DNA of 11,558 nt from Clostridia bacterium (GCA_017452565.1 JAFTMF010000075.1:1-11558), one strand, 5' to 3'; positions 1 to 8,236 are shown, counted from the first letter of the stretch. The notes: generated from the letters alone by a model not told the origin. Made by a program: numbers and translations.

Positions 1-1743
1 CATCTGTCCCGCAGAGAGACGGCAGCTGCGGCAGATCAGCTGAAGGGTGGTATTACCGCGGAACTCGTTCACCGACAGCTCAAGGAGCAGGTCGATCCGA
101 TCACCGGGGAAGACGTCCAGCAGATTTCGGGGGGTACCGAAGAGCAACACGGGATGGGCAACTCCCTCGCCCGAGCAAATCAGCTTGGTATGCTTCTCAC
201 CCATCGGCAGAATCGAATCCACCACCGCATTCTCCCAGCAAAAGAGGGGGAGGGGATTGCCTGCCCCGCAAGGCTCCAAAAGTGCCAATTCACGGGCTGC
301 CCGAATGGTCATTTGAGAGGGGGTGAGGGGGAGATCGTACTCTCTCACCGGCATCTGACGGGTGGCGGTGGAAACGATCTCATCAAATCGCCGGGCAAAA
401 GCCTCCAGAAAGTCACGGTGAACGGTGAGTCCTGCCGCTGCGGTATGACCGCCGTAACGGATCAGCAGATCGGCAGACTGTTCCAGTGCGCCCACCAGAT
501 CCACGCCCTCCGGGGCGCGTCCCGATCCCTTGCCAACCTCGCCGTCAAAGGAGAGGAGGATGGCGGGTTTATCGTATCGCTCGCACAGCTTGGCGGCTAC
601 GATGCCAACCACGCCTGCGCAGAAATCATCGCCTCCCAGCACGATGGAGTGCTTGGGAGCAGAACCGGCAAGGGCTCGCTCGGCCTGCCGGAAGATGCGA
701 TCCTCCTCTTCCCTGCGGCGTCGGTTGCAGTCGCACAGATACTCTGCGGCGGCAGGTGCCTCTTCGGGGGAGCAGAGGAACAATCGAAGAGCGGCGTTAG
801 CGCTCTCCATTCGCCCTGCCGCATTGATGCGGGGAGCGAGGGTATAACCGATGAGCGTAGCGCTCACCTCGGGGACAGCGCTTCCCTTTTCCTTGGCTAC
901 CGCATCCAAAAGTGCGGTCACCGCCACACGGGGGCGCTTTTCCATCATTTGTAAGCCTCGGCTCACGATGAAGCGGTTTTCATCAACCAGAGGCATCACG
1001 TCCGCTACGGTTCCCATAGCGGCAAGATCAATATAGCTTCGAAATACCGATCGGAGCACGAGATTTCGATCCTCTCCGGGATGGCGGTAAATCTCCACCG
1101 CCGAAACCAGCTTCAGGGCAACGCCCACGCCTGCCAATCCGTCAAAAGGATAGTTGCTGTCGGGACGTTTGGGATCTACCACCGCAATGGCATCGGGGAG
1201 AATCACTCCCGCATCCCCTTCGCTGTGACACTCGTGGTGATCGGTAATCACCAAATCCAGCCCGATTTCTTTGCAATGAGCCGCCTCTTCGATGGCGGTC
1301 ACGCCGTTGTCCACGGTGAGAATCAGGCTCACGCCCTGCTCCTTCAGCCGATCCAGTGCATTGACCGACATTCCGTAGCCCTCGCTCTCTCGGTCGGGGA
1401 TGTAGGAGATGGGATTCATACCCATAGAGCGCAGCCACAGCATCAAGGTTGCGGTGGAGGTAACGCCATCCACGTCGTAGTCGCCGTACACGGCAATCTG
1501 CTCACGGCGGTCGATGGCCAGCGATACCCGCTCAACGGCCGCCTGCATATCGGGCAGGAGGAAGGGATCGTGATACTCTGCAGTCAGAGAGAGGAACTCA
1601 CGGGCAGCATCGGGGGTAGTATAGCCACGAATAGCCAACAGCTCTGCCGTCAGCGGCAACAGCCCCAGCTCCGCAGACAGTGCTCGCACCACGGCGGCAT
1701 CGGGACGCTCCGTACGGGGGCGCCAAATCTTTTCGCTGTCCAT
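1..1743 (-). CDS. recJ: Single-stranded-DNA-specific exonuclease RecJ (3' end outside window)
   Basis: RecJ degrades single-stranded DNA 5'->3' in recombination and repair, using two metal ions held by a DHH phosphoesterase core. The reading frame runs from an ATG at 1743 to the window edge without a stop, giving 581 residues. Visible motifs are GDYDVDG (87-93), VDNG (144-147), TDHH (167-170) and the VVDPKRP/LAGVGVA segment (188-209), which form the DHH domain. The DHHA1 domain carries GKGSGR (404-409) and GGHTAAAG (431-438). A C-terminal OB-fold signature, LEPCGAGNP, lies at 489-497. The start is set by AAAGGAGG 6-7 nt upstream. The gene begins 50 bp after the COG2509 stop with no clear promoter between, so it is probably the fourth gene of the cdaA operon. 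Short RecJ proteins end near this point; many Firmicute ones carry a further domain, which cannot be judged here. All core catalytic motifs are intact. Confidence 0.96.
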   Translation of the reverse strand, partial: MDSEKIWRPRTERPDAAVVRALSAELGLLPLTAELLAIRGYTTPDAAREFLSLTAEYHDPFLLPDMQAAVERVSLAIDRREQIAVYGDYDVDGVTSTATLMLWLRSMGMNPISYIPDRESEGYGMSVNALDRLKEQGVSLILTVDNGVTAIEEAAHCKEIGLDLVITDHHECHSEGDAGVILPDAIAVVDPKRPDSNYPFDGLAGVGVALKLVSAVEIYRHPGEDRNLVLRSVFRSYIDLAAMGTVADVMPLVDENRFIVSRGLQMMEKRPRVAVTALLDAVAKEKGSAVPEVSATLIGYTLAPRINAAGRMESANAALRLFLCSPEEAPAAAEYLCDCNRRRREEEDRIFRQAERALAGSAPKHSIVLGGDDFCAGVVGIVAAKLCERYDKPAILLSFDGEVGKGSGRAPEGVDLVGALEQSADLLIRYGGHTAAAGLTVHRDFLEAFARRFDEIVSTATRQMPVREYDLPLTPSQMTIRAARELALLEPCGAGNPLPLFCWENAVVDSILPMGEKHTKLICSGEGVAHPVLLFGTPRNLLDVFPGDRIDLLLELSVNEFRGNTTLQLICRSCRLSAGQM

Positions 1744-1793
1744 AAGATTCCTCCTTTCGATAGGATACTAAAGTGAGATAATCGGAGGGCGCA

Positions 1794-3386
1794 TCAATGG
1801 GATACGCCGTACAAAATGGCAAGGGCGGTACCCAGACCGTCGGTAGCGGCAGAGGTAATGCCGCCTGCATAGCCTGCACCCTCTCCACAAGGATAAAGTC
1901 CGGGATGCCCCGGTGATTGGCGATCAACTCCGCGCAGAATGCGCAGAGGAGCGGAGGTGCGGGTTTCCAAGCCCGTCAGCAGAGCGTCGGGAGCGTCGAA
2001 CCCTTCAATCTGGCGGGCAAATCGGCGAATACCGGTGGCCAGCAGATCTCCCGCAAAGGAGGGGAGCAGATTGTGCAGATCGCAAAGGGTATAGTGGTCG
2101 CCGCCACGATAGGTGGAAGCGATTCGGGTGGGAGCACTTCCCTGCTTGCAGGCAAGGAAATCGCCTACCGTTTGCAGAGGTGCGTTGTAATTGCGGCCGC
2201 CTGCCATAAATGCCGCCCGCTCCAGCTTGCGCTGGAACTCGATGGCACCGTCGGGAGTGCCGCCGAAATCGGAGGGCAGTACCGACACTGCCAGCGCGCT
2301 GTTGGAATTGCGCCCATCACGGGCGGAATTGGACATACCGTTGGTCACAACGCCGCCCTCTTCCGAGGCCGCCGCCATAACCGTTCCGCCGGGACACATA
2401 CAGAAGCTGTACACACCCCGATCGCCCTCCCGATAGGAGAGATTATATTCGGCGGGAGGCAGTTTTTCTGCCGCCGCACCGTACATTGCATAGTTGACGT
2501 CTTCTTGCAGATGCTCGATCCGCACGCCCACCGAAAAGGGCTTCGCCTCGATGGTATAACCGCCGTCGATGAGATAGCGGTAGGTATCACGGGCAGAATG
2601 ACCGATGGCCAGCACCACGGTATCGGTGGCAATCTCACCGTTCTCGGTGACAGCGGCAACCACCTCGCCTCGGATGCCGGTACGAATACCGGTAAGACGG
2701 GTGCGGTAGCGGATCTCACCGCCCAGAGAGCGGATGCGCTCTGCAATGCCTTCCACCACGGCAGGCAGACGGTCGCTGCCGATGTGGGGACGGGCGTTGA
2801 CTAAAATATCGGGATCTGCGCCAAACTCGCACAGTCTGCGCAGAACGTAACTGCATTTGGAATCGTTGATACGGGTAATCAGCTTGCCGTCGGAAAAGGT
2901 GCCTGCACCGCCTGCGCCAAACTGAATATTGGACTGCGTGTCCAGCAGTCCGGTGCGGAGAAATTCCTCCACACGGGATGCACGGGTGTAAACGTCGTCC
3001 CCTCGCTCCAGCACGATGGGACGCTGTCCCTCCTCTGCCAGCAGAAGCGCGGCAAACATTCCCGCAGGGCCAAAACCTATGATCACGGGACGGGGAGCGT
3101 TTTCGGGACGGATTTTCACCGCTCCCGCAGGGATCAGTTCGTCCTCCTTGAGGACTACCGCCCCCAGCTTTTGCAGCTGCTTTGGGGTAGGCGCCTTCTT
3201 CACCTCGGCTACAACCGAGCAGACGTAGCAGATCTCGTTTTTCTTGCGGGCATCTACCGATCGCTTGGTGATAGTCAGCGAGGCCGCCGAAATGCCTGCC
3301 CGTCGGAGATTTTCTTCCGCAGAAGAGATAGCGCTACCCTCGGGATCATCGAGGGTAGCTTTGACGTTATGGAGAAGCAGCTTCAT
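1794..3386 (-). CDS. COG2509-family FAD-dependent dehydrogenase
   Basis: A 530-residue flavoprotein of the COG2509 family (uncharacterised NAD(FAD)-utilising dehydrogenases); the substrate is unknown. Residues 1-95 form a small N-terminal domain. A Rossmann FAD-binding motif GFGPAG (104-109) follows, with the ribose-binding acidic residue in VLERG (E127). Family-typical segments are GAGGAGTFSDGKL (157-169), VVLAIGHSARD (257-267), CMCPGG (329-334), GLETRTSAP (472-480) and the C-terminal FAD-contact segment YPCGEGAGYAGG (498-509). No signal peptide or membrane segment is visible, so it should be cytoplasmic. The start ATG overlaps the cdaR stop by 4 bp (ATGA, 3383-3386), with GGAGG inside the end of cdaR, which implies translational coupling. 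As I recall, the same gene often sits beside cdaR/ybbR in Clostridia, so the arrangement is not new, but the functional link to c-di-AMP is unexplained. Length matches the family. Confidence 0.9.
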   Translation of the reverse strand: MKLLLHNVKATLDDPEGSAISSAEENLRRAGISAASLTITKRSVDARKKNEICYVCSVVAEVKKAPTPKQLQKLGAVVLKEDELIPAGAVKIRPENAPRPVIIGFGPAGMFAALLLAEEGQRPIVLERGDDVYTRASRVEEFLRTGLLDTQSNIQFGAGGAGTFSDGKLITRINDSKCSYVLRRLCEFGADPDILVNARPHIGSDRLPAVVEGIAERIRSLGGEIRYRTRLTGIRTGIRGEVVAAVTENGEIATDTVVLAIGHSARDTYRYLIDGGYTIEAKPFSVGVRIEHLQEDVNYAMYGAAAEKLPPAEYNLSYREGDRGVYSFCMCPGGTVMAAASEEGGVVTNGMSNSARDGRNSNSALAVSVLPSDFGGTPDGAIEFQRKLERAAFMAGGRNYNAPLQTVGDFLACKQGSAPTRIASTYRGGDHYTLCDLHNLLPSFAGDLLATGIRRFARQIEGFDAPDALLTGLETRTSAPLRILRGVDRQSPGHPGLYPCGEGAGYAGGITSAATDGLGTALAILYGVSH

Positions 3387-4789
3387 CCGGCTGCCTCCGT
3401 AGATTGTTCAACAGTTGTGGGGGGGATCGTTTCGGGCGCCTCGTCTACCACGGGAGGGTCAATCTTAGGAAGATCGTCCTCCACTTTTGGCGCGCCTGCC
3501 TGATAGCCATCCAGTCCGATGACGTAAACCGCACCGCGGAAGAATTCGGAGAAGACCACCGTCATAGCGGAGGTGTCGCCCTCATCGGCGGTAAGATCGG
3601 AGTAAACGGCGATCTGTCCTGCCTGCAATGCCTGCATCTGCGCAGCCGCATCGGCGCCCACTGCACGAACGGTAACGCTGACCGTACCTGCAATCTGCTC
3701 GCCGCGCCATACCACGACGCCCTCCACCGTACGGGTGGGAAGATCGTGGAGCAGGAACTGCGCATCTGCTGCACTCACAGCCTGCCCGTTGCCGTCGGTA
3801 ACGCTGAGACCGTCAGCCTTAACGGCATAGTTGCGCTTTTCGTCGCCCTTGAGAGTGGTTTCATCCACCTCGCCCAGCAGGAGAGCGTCCACGGCGTCTA
3901 CCGCCTTGGGATCGCCGGTGATGACTACCGTACTCGGTGTCACACGAACCTGATCGGCGGTGAGATAGCCGTACTTACCGGCCACCGTCAAGGGAACGGT
4001 TTTGGACTTCAGCACCTCAATACGGGCTTCTACTTGATTCTTTTCCTGAATGTTAATCCGGTTATCGGTAAGCACGTTGCCCTCCGCATCCAGCAGATAG
4101 GGGGTAGCGGTCACCGAGAAGGTGCCGTCTGCCGCACCGATCACGTCGGTACGCAGTTGGATGTCGGCAACTTTTTCCAGCGCGCGGGTAGGACCTTCCA
4201 GGGTCAGCTTGTCGATGTTCAGCTCGGTAGAGCCGAAGAAGTATCCCTCCGCAAGGCTCCAGCCACGCAGGGAAAGATTGTCGGTGGTAATGGGAAACTC
4301 TTTGACAGTGGGGCTGTCCACGCTGACAACCACCTGCTGTACACTCTGAGAAACCACGGTAATACCGCTGGGCACGTCGATATAGACGGTGCGCTGATAC
4401 TCGTCTGCGGTTTGGATGTCGCTGAGAGAGACGTAGGCCTTCACCTGATCTGCGGTGAGGGCACGCACCTGCTGACGGCTGCCCATAACGGTGACGTTGA
4501 GAGTGTCAATGCTGATGGACTGTACGATCAGACCGCGCTGGGTTCTGAGAGCATCCTCGCCCTGACAGGTGACGGCAACGAGATTGAAGTCCCGCTCCTC
4601 GGAGGTGGTGTTGGTGCTGACCACGTAAACCCAAAGTCCCAGTGCAACCAGCACGGCCAAAATCTTCGCAAACAGCTCAAATCCTCGCTTTTGAGGGTCA
4701 ACGGCCTTCTGTTCGCCATGCTCATTGACTTCTACCACCTGCTCCTCTTCGGGAGGTGCGAAAAAGAAGGTTTTGATTTTATTCCACAT
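3383..4789 (-). CDS. cdaR: CdaR, YbbR-domain regulator of diadenylate cyclase CdaA
   Basis: CdaR is a membrane-anchored extracytoplasmic protein that binds CdaA and tunes c-di-AMP synthesis. The 468-residue product has a short charged cytoplasmic N-terminus (1-36), one membrane helix (about 38-58) and then beta-rich repeats typical of YbbR domains, roughly 60-150, 150-245, 255-340 and 345-425. Tandem character is visible in recurring 'V.V...G....V' strands and segments such as VKAYVSLSDIQ and LTVAGKYGYL. A proline- and acid-rich tail (about 430-468) is probably disordered. The start at 4789 has GGAGG 7 nt upstream and lies 17 bp after the cdaA stop; the gene overlaps the flavoprotein start by 4 bp. 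Identification rests on the repeat architecture plus position directly after cdaA. Sequence is poorly conserved in this family, so domain borders are approximate. Confidence 0.92.
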   Translation of the reverse strand: MWNKIKTFFFAPPEEEQVVEVNEHGEQKAVDPQKRGFELFAKILAVLVALGLWVYVVSTNTTSEERDFNLVAVTCQGEDALRTQRGLIVQSISIDTLNVTVMGSRQQVRALTADQVKAYVSLSDIQTADEYQRTVYIDVPSGITVVSQSVQQVVVSVDSPTVKEFPITTDNLSLRGWSLAEGYFFGSTELNIDKLTLEGPTRALEKVADIQLRTDVIGAADGTFSVTATPYLLDAEGNVLTDNRINIQEKNQVEARIEVLKSKTVPLTVAGKYGYLTADQVRVTPSTVVITGDPKAVDAVDALLLGEVDETTLKGDEKRNYAVKADGLSVTDGNGQAVSAADAQFLLHDLPTRTVEGVVVWRGEQIAGTVSVTVRAVGADAAAQMQALQAGQIAVYSDLTADEGDTSAMTVVFSEFFRGAVYVIGLDGYQAGAPKVEDDLPKIDPPVVDEAPETIPPTTVEQSTEAAG

Positions 4790-4806
4790 ATCAGATCCTC
4801 CTTTTC

Positions 4807-5685
4807 TTAGTTTTCTGCCGACTCGTCCGAGCCGTTCTTCTTACGGGTTCTGTGCTTACGCTTGACGGGAGTCGTTACCACTACGTTAGGACGTGCAGGC
4901 GTCATTTCCGCCAGTAATTCGTTGTACAGATCACGATAGTTGTAATTTCGTTTGATTTCGCCTTTTTTACACAGGGAGATGGTGCCGGTCTCTTCGCTGA
5001 CTACCACAACCACGGCATCGCTCACCGCACTCATACCGATAGCGGCACGGTGACGGGTACCCAAATCCCGGTCGATTTCGTTGTCTGCCGCCAGAGGCAG
5101 GAGACAGGATGCGGCGTGCAGCCGCTCGGCACGGATAATCACCGCACCGTCGTGGAGGGGAGCTTTATTGAAGAAAACGCTCTTGATCAGACGAGGCGTA
5201 GCATCGGCATTGATGACCGTACCGCTGCGGATATATTCGTCCAGCTTCTGGGTACGCTCGAACACGATCAGCGCGCCGGTTTTGGACAGCGACATATCGC
5301 AGACGGCGGTGCAGACGTTCTCGATGGTCTGAGACAGCTGCTCCTTCTGCTTGGCCGCATCACCGGGAGAGATAATCCCGCGGATATCGCCTACCTGCAC
5401 ACCGCCGATCTTCTCCAGTGCGGAGCGGAGCTCGGGCTGGAAGAGGATAATCATAGCCAGCAAGCCCACTTGGAAGAAGGTCTGCATCAAAAAGCCTATC
5501 ACCGGCAGATGGAAGGCGGTGCTCACAACCTCCAAGCCTGCCAAAATGAGCACGCCGAAGGCCAGCTTACCGGCACGGCGTTCCCGGATGAATTTGAAGG
5601 CATAATAGAAGATCACAGACGTGAGCAAAATGTCAATTAAATCTATGATATCCATCATCTGGAACAGTTCAAAAAGGTGGCGCAT
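4807..5685 (-). CDS. cdaA: Membrane diadenylate cyclase CdaA
   Basis: CdaA condenses two ATP into the essential second messenger c-di-AMP, which controls potassium and osmolyte transport and cell-wall homeostasis in Firmicutes. The 292-residue protein has three predicted membrane helices (about 13-32, 40-58 and 64-82), a linker helix, and a DAC (DisA_N) domain at about 100-260. The two catalytic signatures are present: DGA (179-181) and RHR within GTRHRAAIG (211-213). A basic tail (about 273-283, KRKHRTRKK) extends past the domain and is slightly longer than in B. subtilis CdaA (273 aa). The ATG at 5685 is chosen because AGGAGG lies 8 nt upstream; in-frame ATGs at residues 10-11 lack this. 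It is the first gene of an operon with cdaR, a COG2509 flavoprotein and recJ, driven by a consensus promoter at 5730-5758. Confidence 0.96.
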   Translation of the reverse strand: MRHLFELFQMMDIIDLIDILLTSVIFYYAFKFIRERRAGKLAFGVLILAGLEVVSTAFHLPVIGFLMQTFFQVGLLAMIILFQPELRSALEKIGGVQVGDIRGIISPGDAAKQKEQLSQTIENVCTAVCDMSLSKTGALIVFERTQKLDEYIRSGTVINADATPRLIKSVFFNKAPLHDGAVIIRAERLHAASCLLPLAADNEIDRDLGTRHRAAIGMSAVSDAVVVVVSEETGTISLCKKGEIKRNYNYRDLYNELLAEMTPARPNVVVTTPVKRKHRTRKKNGSDESAEN

Positions 5686-5729
5686 TACAGCTTCCTCCTA
5701 ACGTATTTGAATTGAGTATATTCTATTCT

Positions 5730-5758
5730 ATTATATCTCAAATCCGCTACTCTGTCAA
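5730..5758 (-). promoter_or_regulatory. Consensus sigma-A promoter of the cdaA operon
   Basis: Read on the minus strand, TTGACA (5753-5758) and TATAAT (5730-5735) are separated by exactly 17 bp, a perfect match to the housekeeping consensus. Transcription should begin near 5723, giving a leader of about 38 nt with the cdaA Shine-Dalgarno and no room for a riboswitch. The arms TTGAG/CTCAA (5712-5716 and 5737-5741) bracket the -10 and probable start and could form an operator, but this is weak. Confidence 0.88.
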
Positions 5759-5791
5759 CAGTTCCCGCAAAAAAAGCGTGATTTTTATAGC

Positions 5792-5831
5792 AAAACCGCA
5801 GATCGAAAATCATAGGATTTTCGGTCTGCGG
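5792..5831 (-). terminator. Rho-independent terminator of the radical SAM gene
   Basis: A 16-bp stem (5796-5811 with 5816-5831, one G-U pair on one strand) closes a 4-nt loop. On the minus strand it is followed by TTTT (5792-5795) and a T/A-rich stretch. It begins about 20 bp after the stop of the radical SAM gene and lies upstream of the cdaA promoter, so it separates the two transcription units. Confidence 0.8.
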
Positions 5832-5851
5832 CCGTATTTTGCTGACAAGAT

Positions 5852-6808
5852 TCAGCCGGGATAACGCTTGCCCTGATAGCTGTCTCGCCGATGAAGCTCT
5901 TTGTCAATTTCGTTCATTACCACGAACTTTTTCCGGCTCCATAGCGGTGCCAGCAAAAGGTCGGGAGGGCCGTCTCCGGTGATCCGCTCAATCACCGTAT
6001 CGGGGGGCAATACCTCCAGCGTATCGCAGACGATCTGCACGTAGTCCTCCAGCTCCATAGGAGTGTATGCACCCCTTTCCCACAGATCCGCCAGCGCCGT
6101 GTCCCGCAGGACGTGGAGGAGATGGAGCTTTACGGCAAAGGGGCGCAGTGCCGCCACCTGCCGTGCCGTTTCCAGCATATCTTCCCGTGATTCCCCGGGC
6201 AGACCCTCAATGAGATGAATGCAAACGTCCAGCCCCTCCAAGAGGCGATAGCCGCGGAGGAACTCTTCAAAGGTGTGACAGCGGTTGATGATCTTGGCAG
6301 TGCGATCGTGGACGGTCTGCAGTCCCAGCTCTACGGTGAGACGGGTACGGGCGGCAAACTCCCGAAGCAGATCGGCGATAGCGGGAGAGATGCAATCGGC
6401 ACGGGTGGCCACTGCCAGCCCCACCACTCCCGGCTGAGCGATGGCCTCCTCCCACAGCGCACGAAGGCGATCCACGGGAGCGTAGGTGTTGGTATGAGCT
6501 TGGAAGTAGGGGATATATCCCACCGGCTGCCACTTATCGGAGAGTCCCGCAACCCCTTTTTGAAACTGCTCGGTGACCGACAGCGTCGCCTCGGGTGCAA
6601 AATCGCCGCTTCCACGGGAGGAGCAGTAGATACAACCGCCCACGCCGCGCTTCCCGTCCAGATTGGGGCAGGTAAAGCCCGCATCCAGCGGGATTTTCGC
6701 TATCTTGCCTCCGTAGATTTGGCGGAGGTAGTAATCGTAGGTATAGAATCGGCGGTTGGTGTCCGAATAGAGGAATGGATTTTGTTCAGCTTGGGTGAGT
6801 TTCGACAT
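5852..6808 (-). CDS. TIGR01212 / YhcC-type radical SAM protein
   Basis: A 318-residue radical SAM enzyme of the TIGR01212 family (E. coli YhcC type), whose reaction is not firmly established. The [4Fe-4S] cluster ligands are C47, C59 and C62 in the family pattern CPNLDG-x5-GCIYC, i.e. C-x11-C-x2-C, spaced wider than the classical CxxxCxxC. Other family segments are YIPYFQAHTNTYAP (99-112), VGLAVATRADC (130-140), ELGLQTVHD (161-169) and IEGLPGE (201-207), which fit the SAM-binding barrel, followed by KLHLLHVL (228-235) and the C-terminal domain. No signal peptide is visible. The ATG at 6808 has GGAG 6 nt upstream and its own promoter about 30 bp before. It appears to be a single-gene unit with a terminator directly after it. 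Length matches the family and no expected motif is missing. Confidence 0.93.
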   Translation of the reverse strand: MSKLTQAEQNPFLYSDTNRRFYTYDYYLRQIYGGKIAKIPLDAGFTCPNLDGKRGVGGCIYCSSRGSGDFAPEATLSVTEQFQKGVAGLSDKWQPVGYIPYFQAHTNTYAPVDRLRALWEEAIAQPGVVGLAVATRADCISPAIADLLREFAARTRLTVELGLQTVHDRTAKIINRCHTFEEFLRGYRLLEGLDVCIHLIEGLPGESREDMLETARQVAALRPFAVKLHLLHVLRDTALADLWERGAYTPMELEDYVQIVCDTLEVLPPDTVIERITGDGPPDLLLAPLWSRKKFVVMNEIDKELHRRDSYQGKRYPG

Positions 6809-6837
6809 AATTGGCTCCGTATGGGGGATTTTTGATT

Positions 6838-6866
6838 ATTGTAGCACAAAGTGGGGGAGATTGCAA
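6838..6866 (-). promoter_or_regulatory. Sigma-A promoter of the radical SAM gene
   Basis: On the minus strand TTGCAA (6861-6866) and TACAAT (6838-6843) are 17 bp apart. The -10 is one base off consensus and the -35 keeps the TTG core. Transcription would start near 6831, leaving a leader of about 23 nt. The preceding gene's terminator hairpin ends only 8 bp upstream of the -35. Confidence 0.72.
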
Positions 6867-6872
6867 GGGAAA

Positions 6873-6900
6873 TTCCCCGAAAGTGCAAACTTTCGGGGGA
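6873..6900 (-). terminator. Hairpin after the lipoprotein gene, probable terminator
   Basis: CCCCGAAAG (6875-6883) pairs with CTTTCGGGG (6890-6898) around a 6-nt loop, 28 bp past the lipoprotein stop. On the minus strand it is followed only by AATTT, so the U-tract is poor and termination may be partial. The hairpin is closely related to the one at 8287-8316. Confidence 0.6.
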
Positions 6901-6928
6901 TAGATAAGATCGTTAGGAAATCAGCCGA

Positions 6929-8170
6929 TTACTGCTTCTCTTCCTCGCCGCAATGGATGCAAGCTCCGTTTTCGTAATCGTGTCCACGGGGACCTACGCT
7001 GATTTTTTCGGTTTTACCGCAAAAACAAGCGTAAATATGCTTTCCTCCCTCCGTACAAGTGGGAGGCGGATCAAATTCATTGGTAAACTTCAAATCGCAT
7101 GCGGCGTGGAAGTTAGCATCGGTAGTATGAATCATCAGTTGCGTTTTGCTTCCTGCATACCACTGATAGAACTCACCCAGCTGTTTCAGCTCGTCCAGCG
7201 TACCATCGAAATGCACCGTTTGGTATTCCACCAGACCGCTGCCGCCAAATGCATCCTCTCCGATGGTTTGAATGCCTTTGTGCAGGTAAACATCGCGCAC
7301 CGTGTGACCGCCCCAGAATGCCTGCTCACCGATGGTAACAACGCTCTCGGGAATGCGGATTTCGGTAAGCACCCGAATCCCGTACATTGCGCCTTCGGCA
7401 ATGGCAACCACGCTGCCGTCGTCGGGGATCTCAAAATTAGAGGCACCGGCGATCATCAGCTTCTTCGCCGTCTCGATCAAGCAGCCGCTTTGACTGTGAT
7501 ATATGGTGTTCTTCTCGTCCACCGTGAGTTTTTCCAGTTCATTGTACCGCAAAATGGACGTGCCAATAGAGGTTACGTTTGCAGGAATATGCAATTCTTT
7601 TAACGCAGTGCAGAAAATGAAGGCAGTATCCTGAATGGTAGTCAAGCTCTCGGGCAGGGCAATCGCTTGCAATGCCTTGCACTCGACAAACGCACGCGAA
7701 CTGATCGTGGTAATTCCCTCTCCCAAGGAGAGCGCCACCAGCGTCTCGCACTTGGCAAAGCCGTTTTCTGCAATAGCGGTGATCTTCTTTCCCTCAAATT
7801 CACCGGGGATAGCCAGCACCGTCACACCCTCGGGCAGACGTCCGTGCAGGCTGACTGCATAAGTGCCATCGGGGAGTTTTTTCAGATCCATTAACTGCAT
7901 AGACGCATATTCCAGCAGCTCCATCTCGTTGATATGTCCGCAAGTCAAGCAGACGCCTGCGGTCATTTCGTGGCCGGTGGCAGCAATCACCTCGGTCTGC
8001 ACCTCACCGCAATCGCATTTTCTCTCTCTGGATCCGTCCTCGGTACAGCTTGCTTTTTCCAAGATTTTCCAATCACCGAAATCGTGGGTGTGCTTCTCTT
8101 CCCGACTGCATCCCGTCCAGACGAACATCGCCCCCACCAGCGCAAGTCCTAAACAAATCAGTTTTTTCAT
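6929..8170 (-). CDS. BspA-like leucine-rich-repeat (LRR_5) surface lipoprotein
   Basis: A 413-residue exported lipoprotein of unknown ligand. The N-terminus is a type II signal peptide with a lipobox ending WTGC, so C21 is the predicted lipidated residue. Residues 29-78 form a Cys/His-rich module with the pattern HDFGDW...CTEDGSR.RKCDCG...GHE...C.TCG. A set of LRR_5/BspA repeats follows (about 115-320) with the recurrent pattern 'L..I.IPE.V..IG..AF..C..L'. A second partial Cys/His module, CTEGGKHIYACFCG...GHDYENGACIHCG, closes the protein (372-408). The start at 8170 has AAGGAGG 6 nt upstream. It is a single-gene unit with a consensus-like promoter at 8208-8236. BspA-like proteins often act in adhesion or surface binding in gut and oral Firmicutes; that role is inferred here from family only. 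The paired Cys motifs could bind metal or form disulfides. Confidence 0.88.
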   Translation of the reverse strand: MKKLICLGLALVGAMFVWTGCSREEKHTHDFGDWKILEKASCTEDGSRERKCDCGEVQTEVIAATGHEMTAGVCLTCGHINEMELLEYASMQLMDLKKLPDGTYAVSLHGRLPEGVTVLAIPGEFEGKKITAIAENGFAKCETLVALSLGEGITTISSRAFVECKALQAIALPESLTTIQDTAFIFCTALKELHIPANVTSIGTSILRYNELEKLTVDEKNTIYHSQSGCLIETAKKLMIAGASNFEIPDDGSVVAIAEGAMYGIRVLTEIRIPESVVTIGEQAFWGGHTVRDVYLHKGIQTIGEDAFGGSGLVEYQTVHFDGTLDELKQLGEFYQWYAGSKTQLMIHTTDANFHAACDLKFTNEFDPPPTCTEGGKHIYACFCGKTEKISVGPRGHDYENGACIHCGEEEKQ

Positions 8171-8207
8171 AGTTTACCTCCTTGTTGTATTAGTGTGTTG
8201 TGCATCT

Positions 8208-8236
8208 ATTGTACACTATTATTTCGGTTTTGTCAA
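8208..8236 (-). promoter_or_regulatory. Sigma-A promoter of the lipoprotein gene
   Basis: On the minus strand TTGACA (8231-8236) and TACAAT (8208-8213) are separated by 17 bp, with only one base off consensus. Transcription should start near 8201, giving a leader of about 30 nt that carries the Shine-Dalgarno. Confidence 0.85.

Noticed and set aside
154..954. A 266-codon plus-strand frame over recJ
   Set aside because: The opposite strand encodes all RecJ motifs without interruption; the plus-strand product resembles nothing.
1917..2804. A 295-codon plus-strand frame over the COG2509 gene
   Set aside because: It is low in sequence complexity typical of shadow frames (many His, Gly, Gln), and the minus-strand product has clear FAD-binding motifs.
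3404..4810. A 468-codon open frame on the plus strand, antisense to cdaR and of the same length
   Set aside because: It mirrors the cdaR frame, has no ribosome binding site or recognisable domain, and arises from the codon bias of the true gene. cdaR has the family architecture and operon position.
6953..7603. A 216-codon plus-strand frame over the lipoprotein gene
   Set aside because: The minus-strand frame has a signal peptide, lipobox, LRR repeats, promoter and ribosome binding site; this one has none.
8191..8218. TAGTGT/ACACTA inverted pair over the lipoprotein promoter as an operator
   Set aside because: Arms of only 6 bp with 16 bp between them, partly formed by the -10 box itself; chance is a sufficient explanation.
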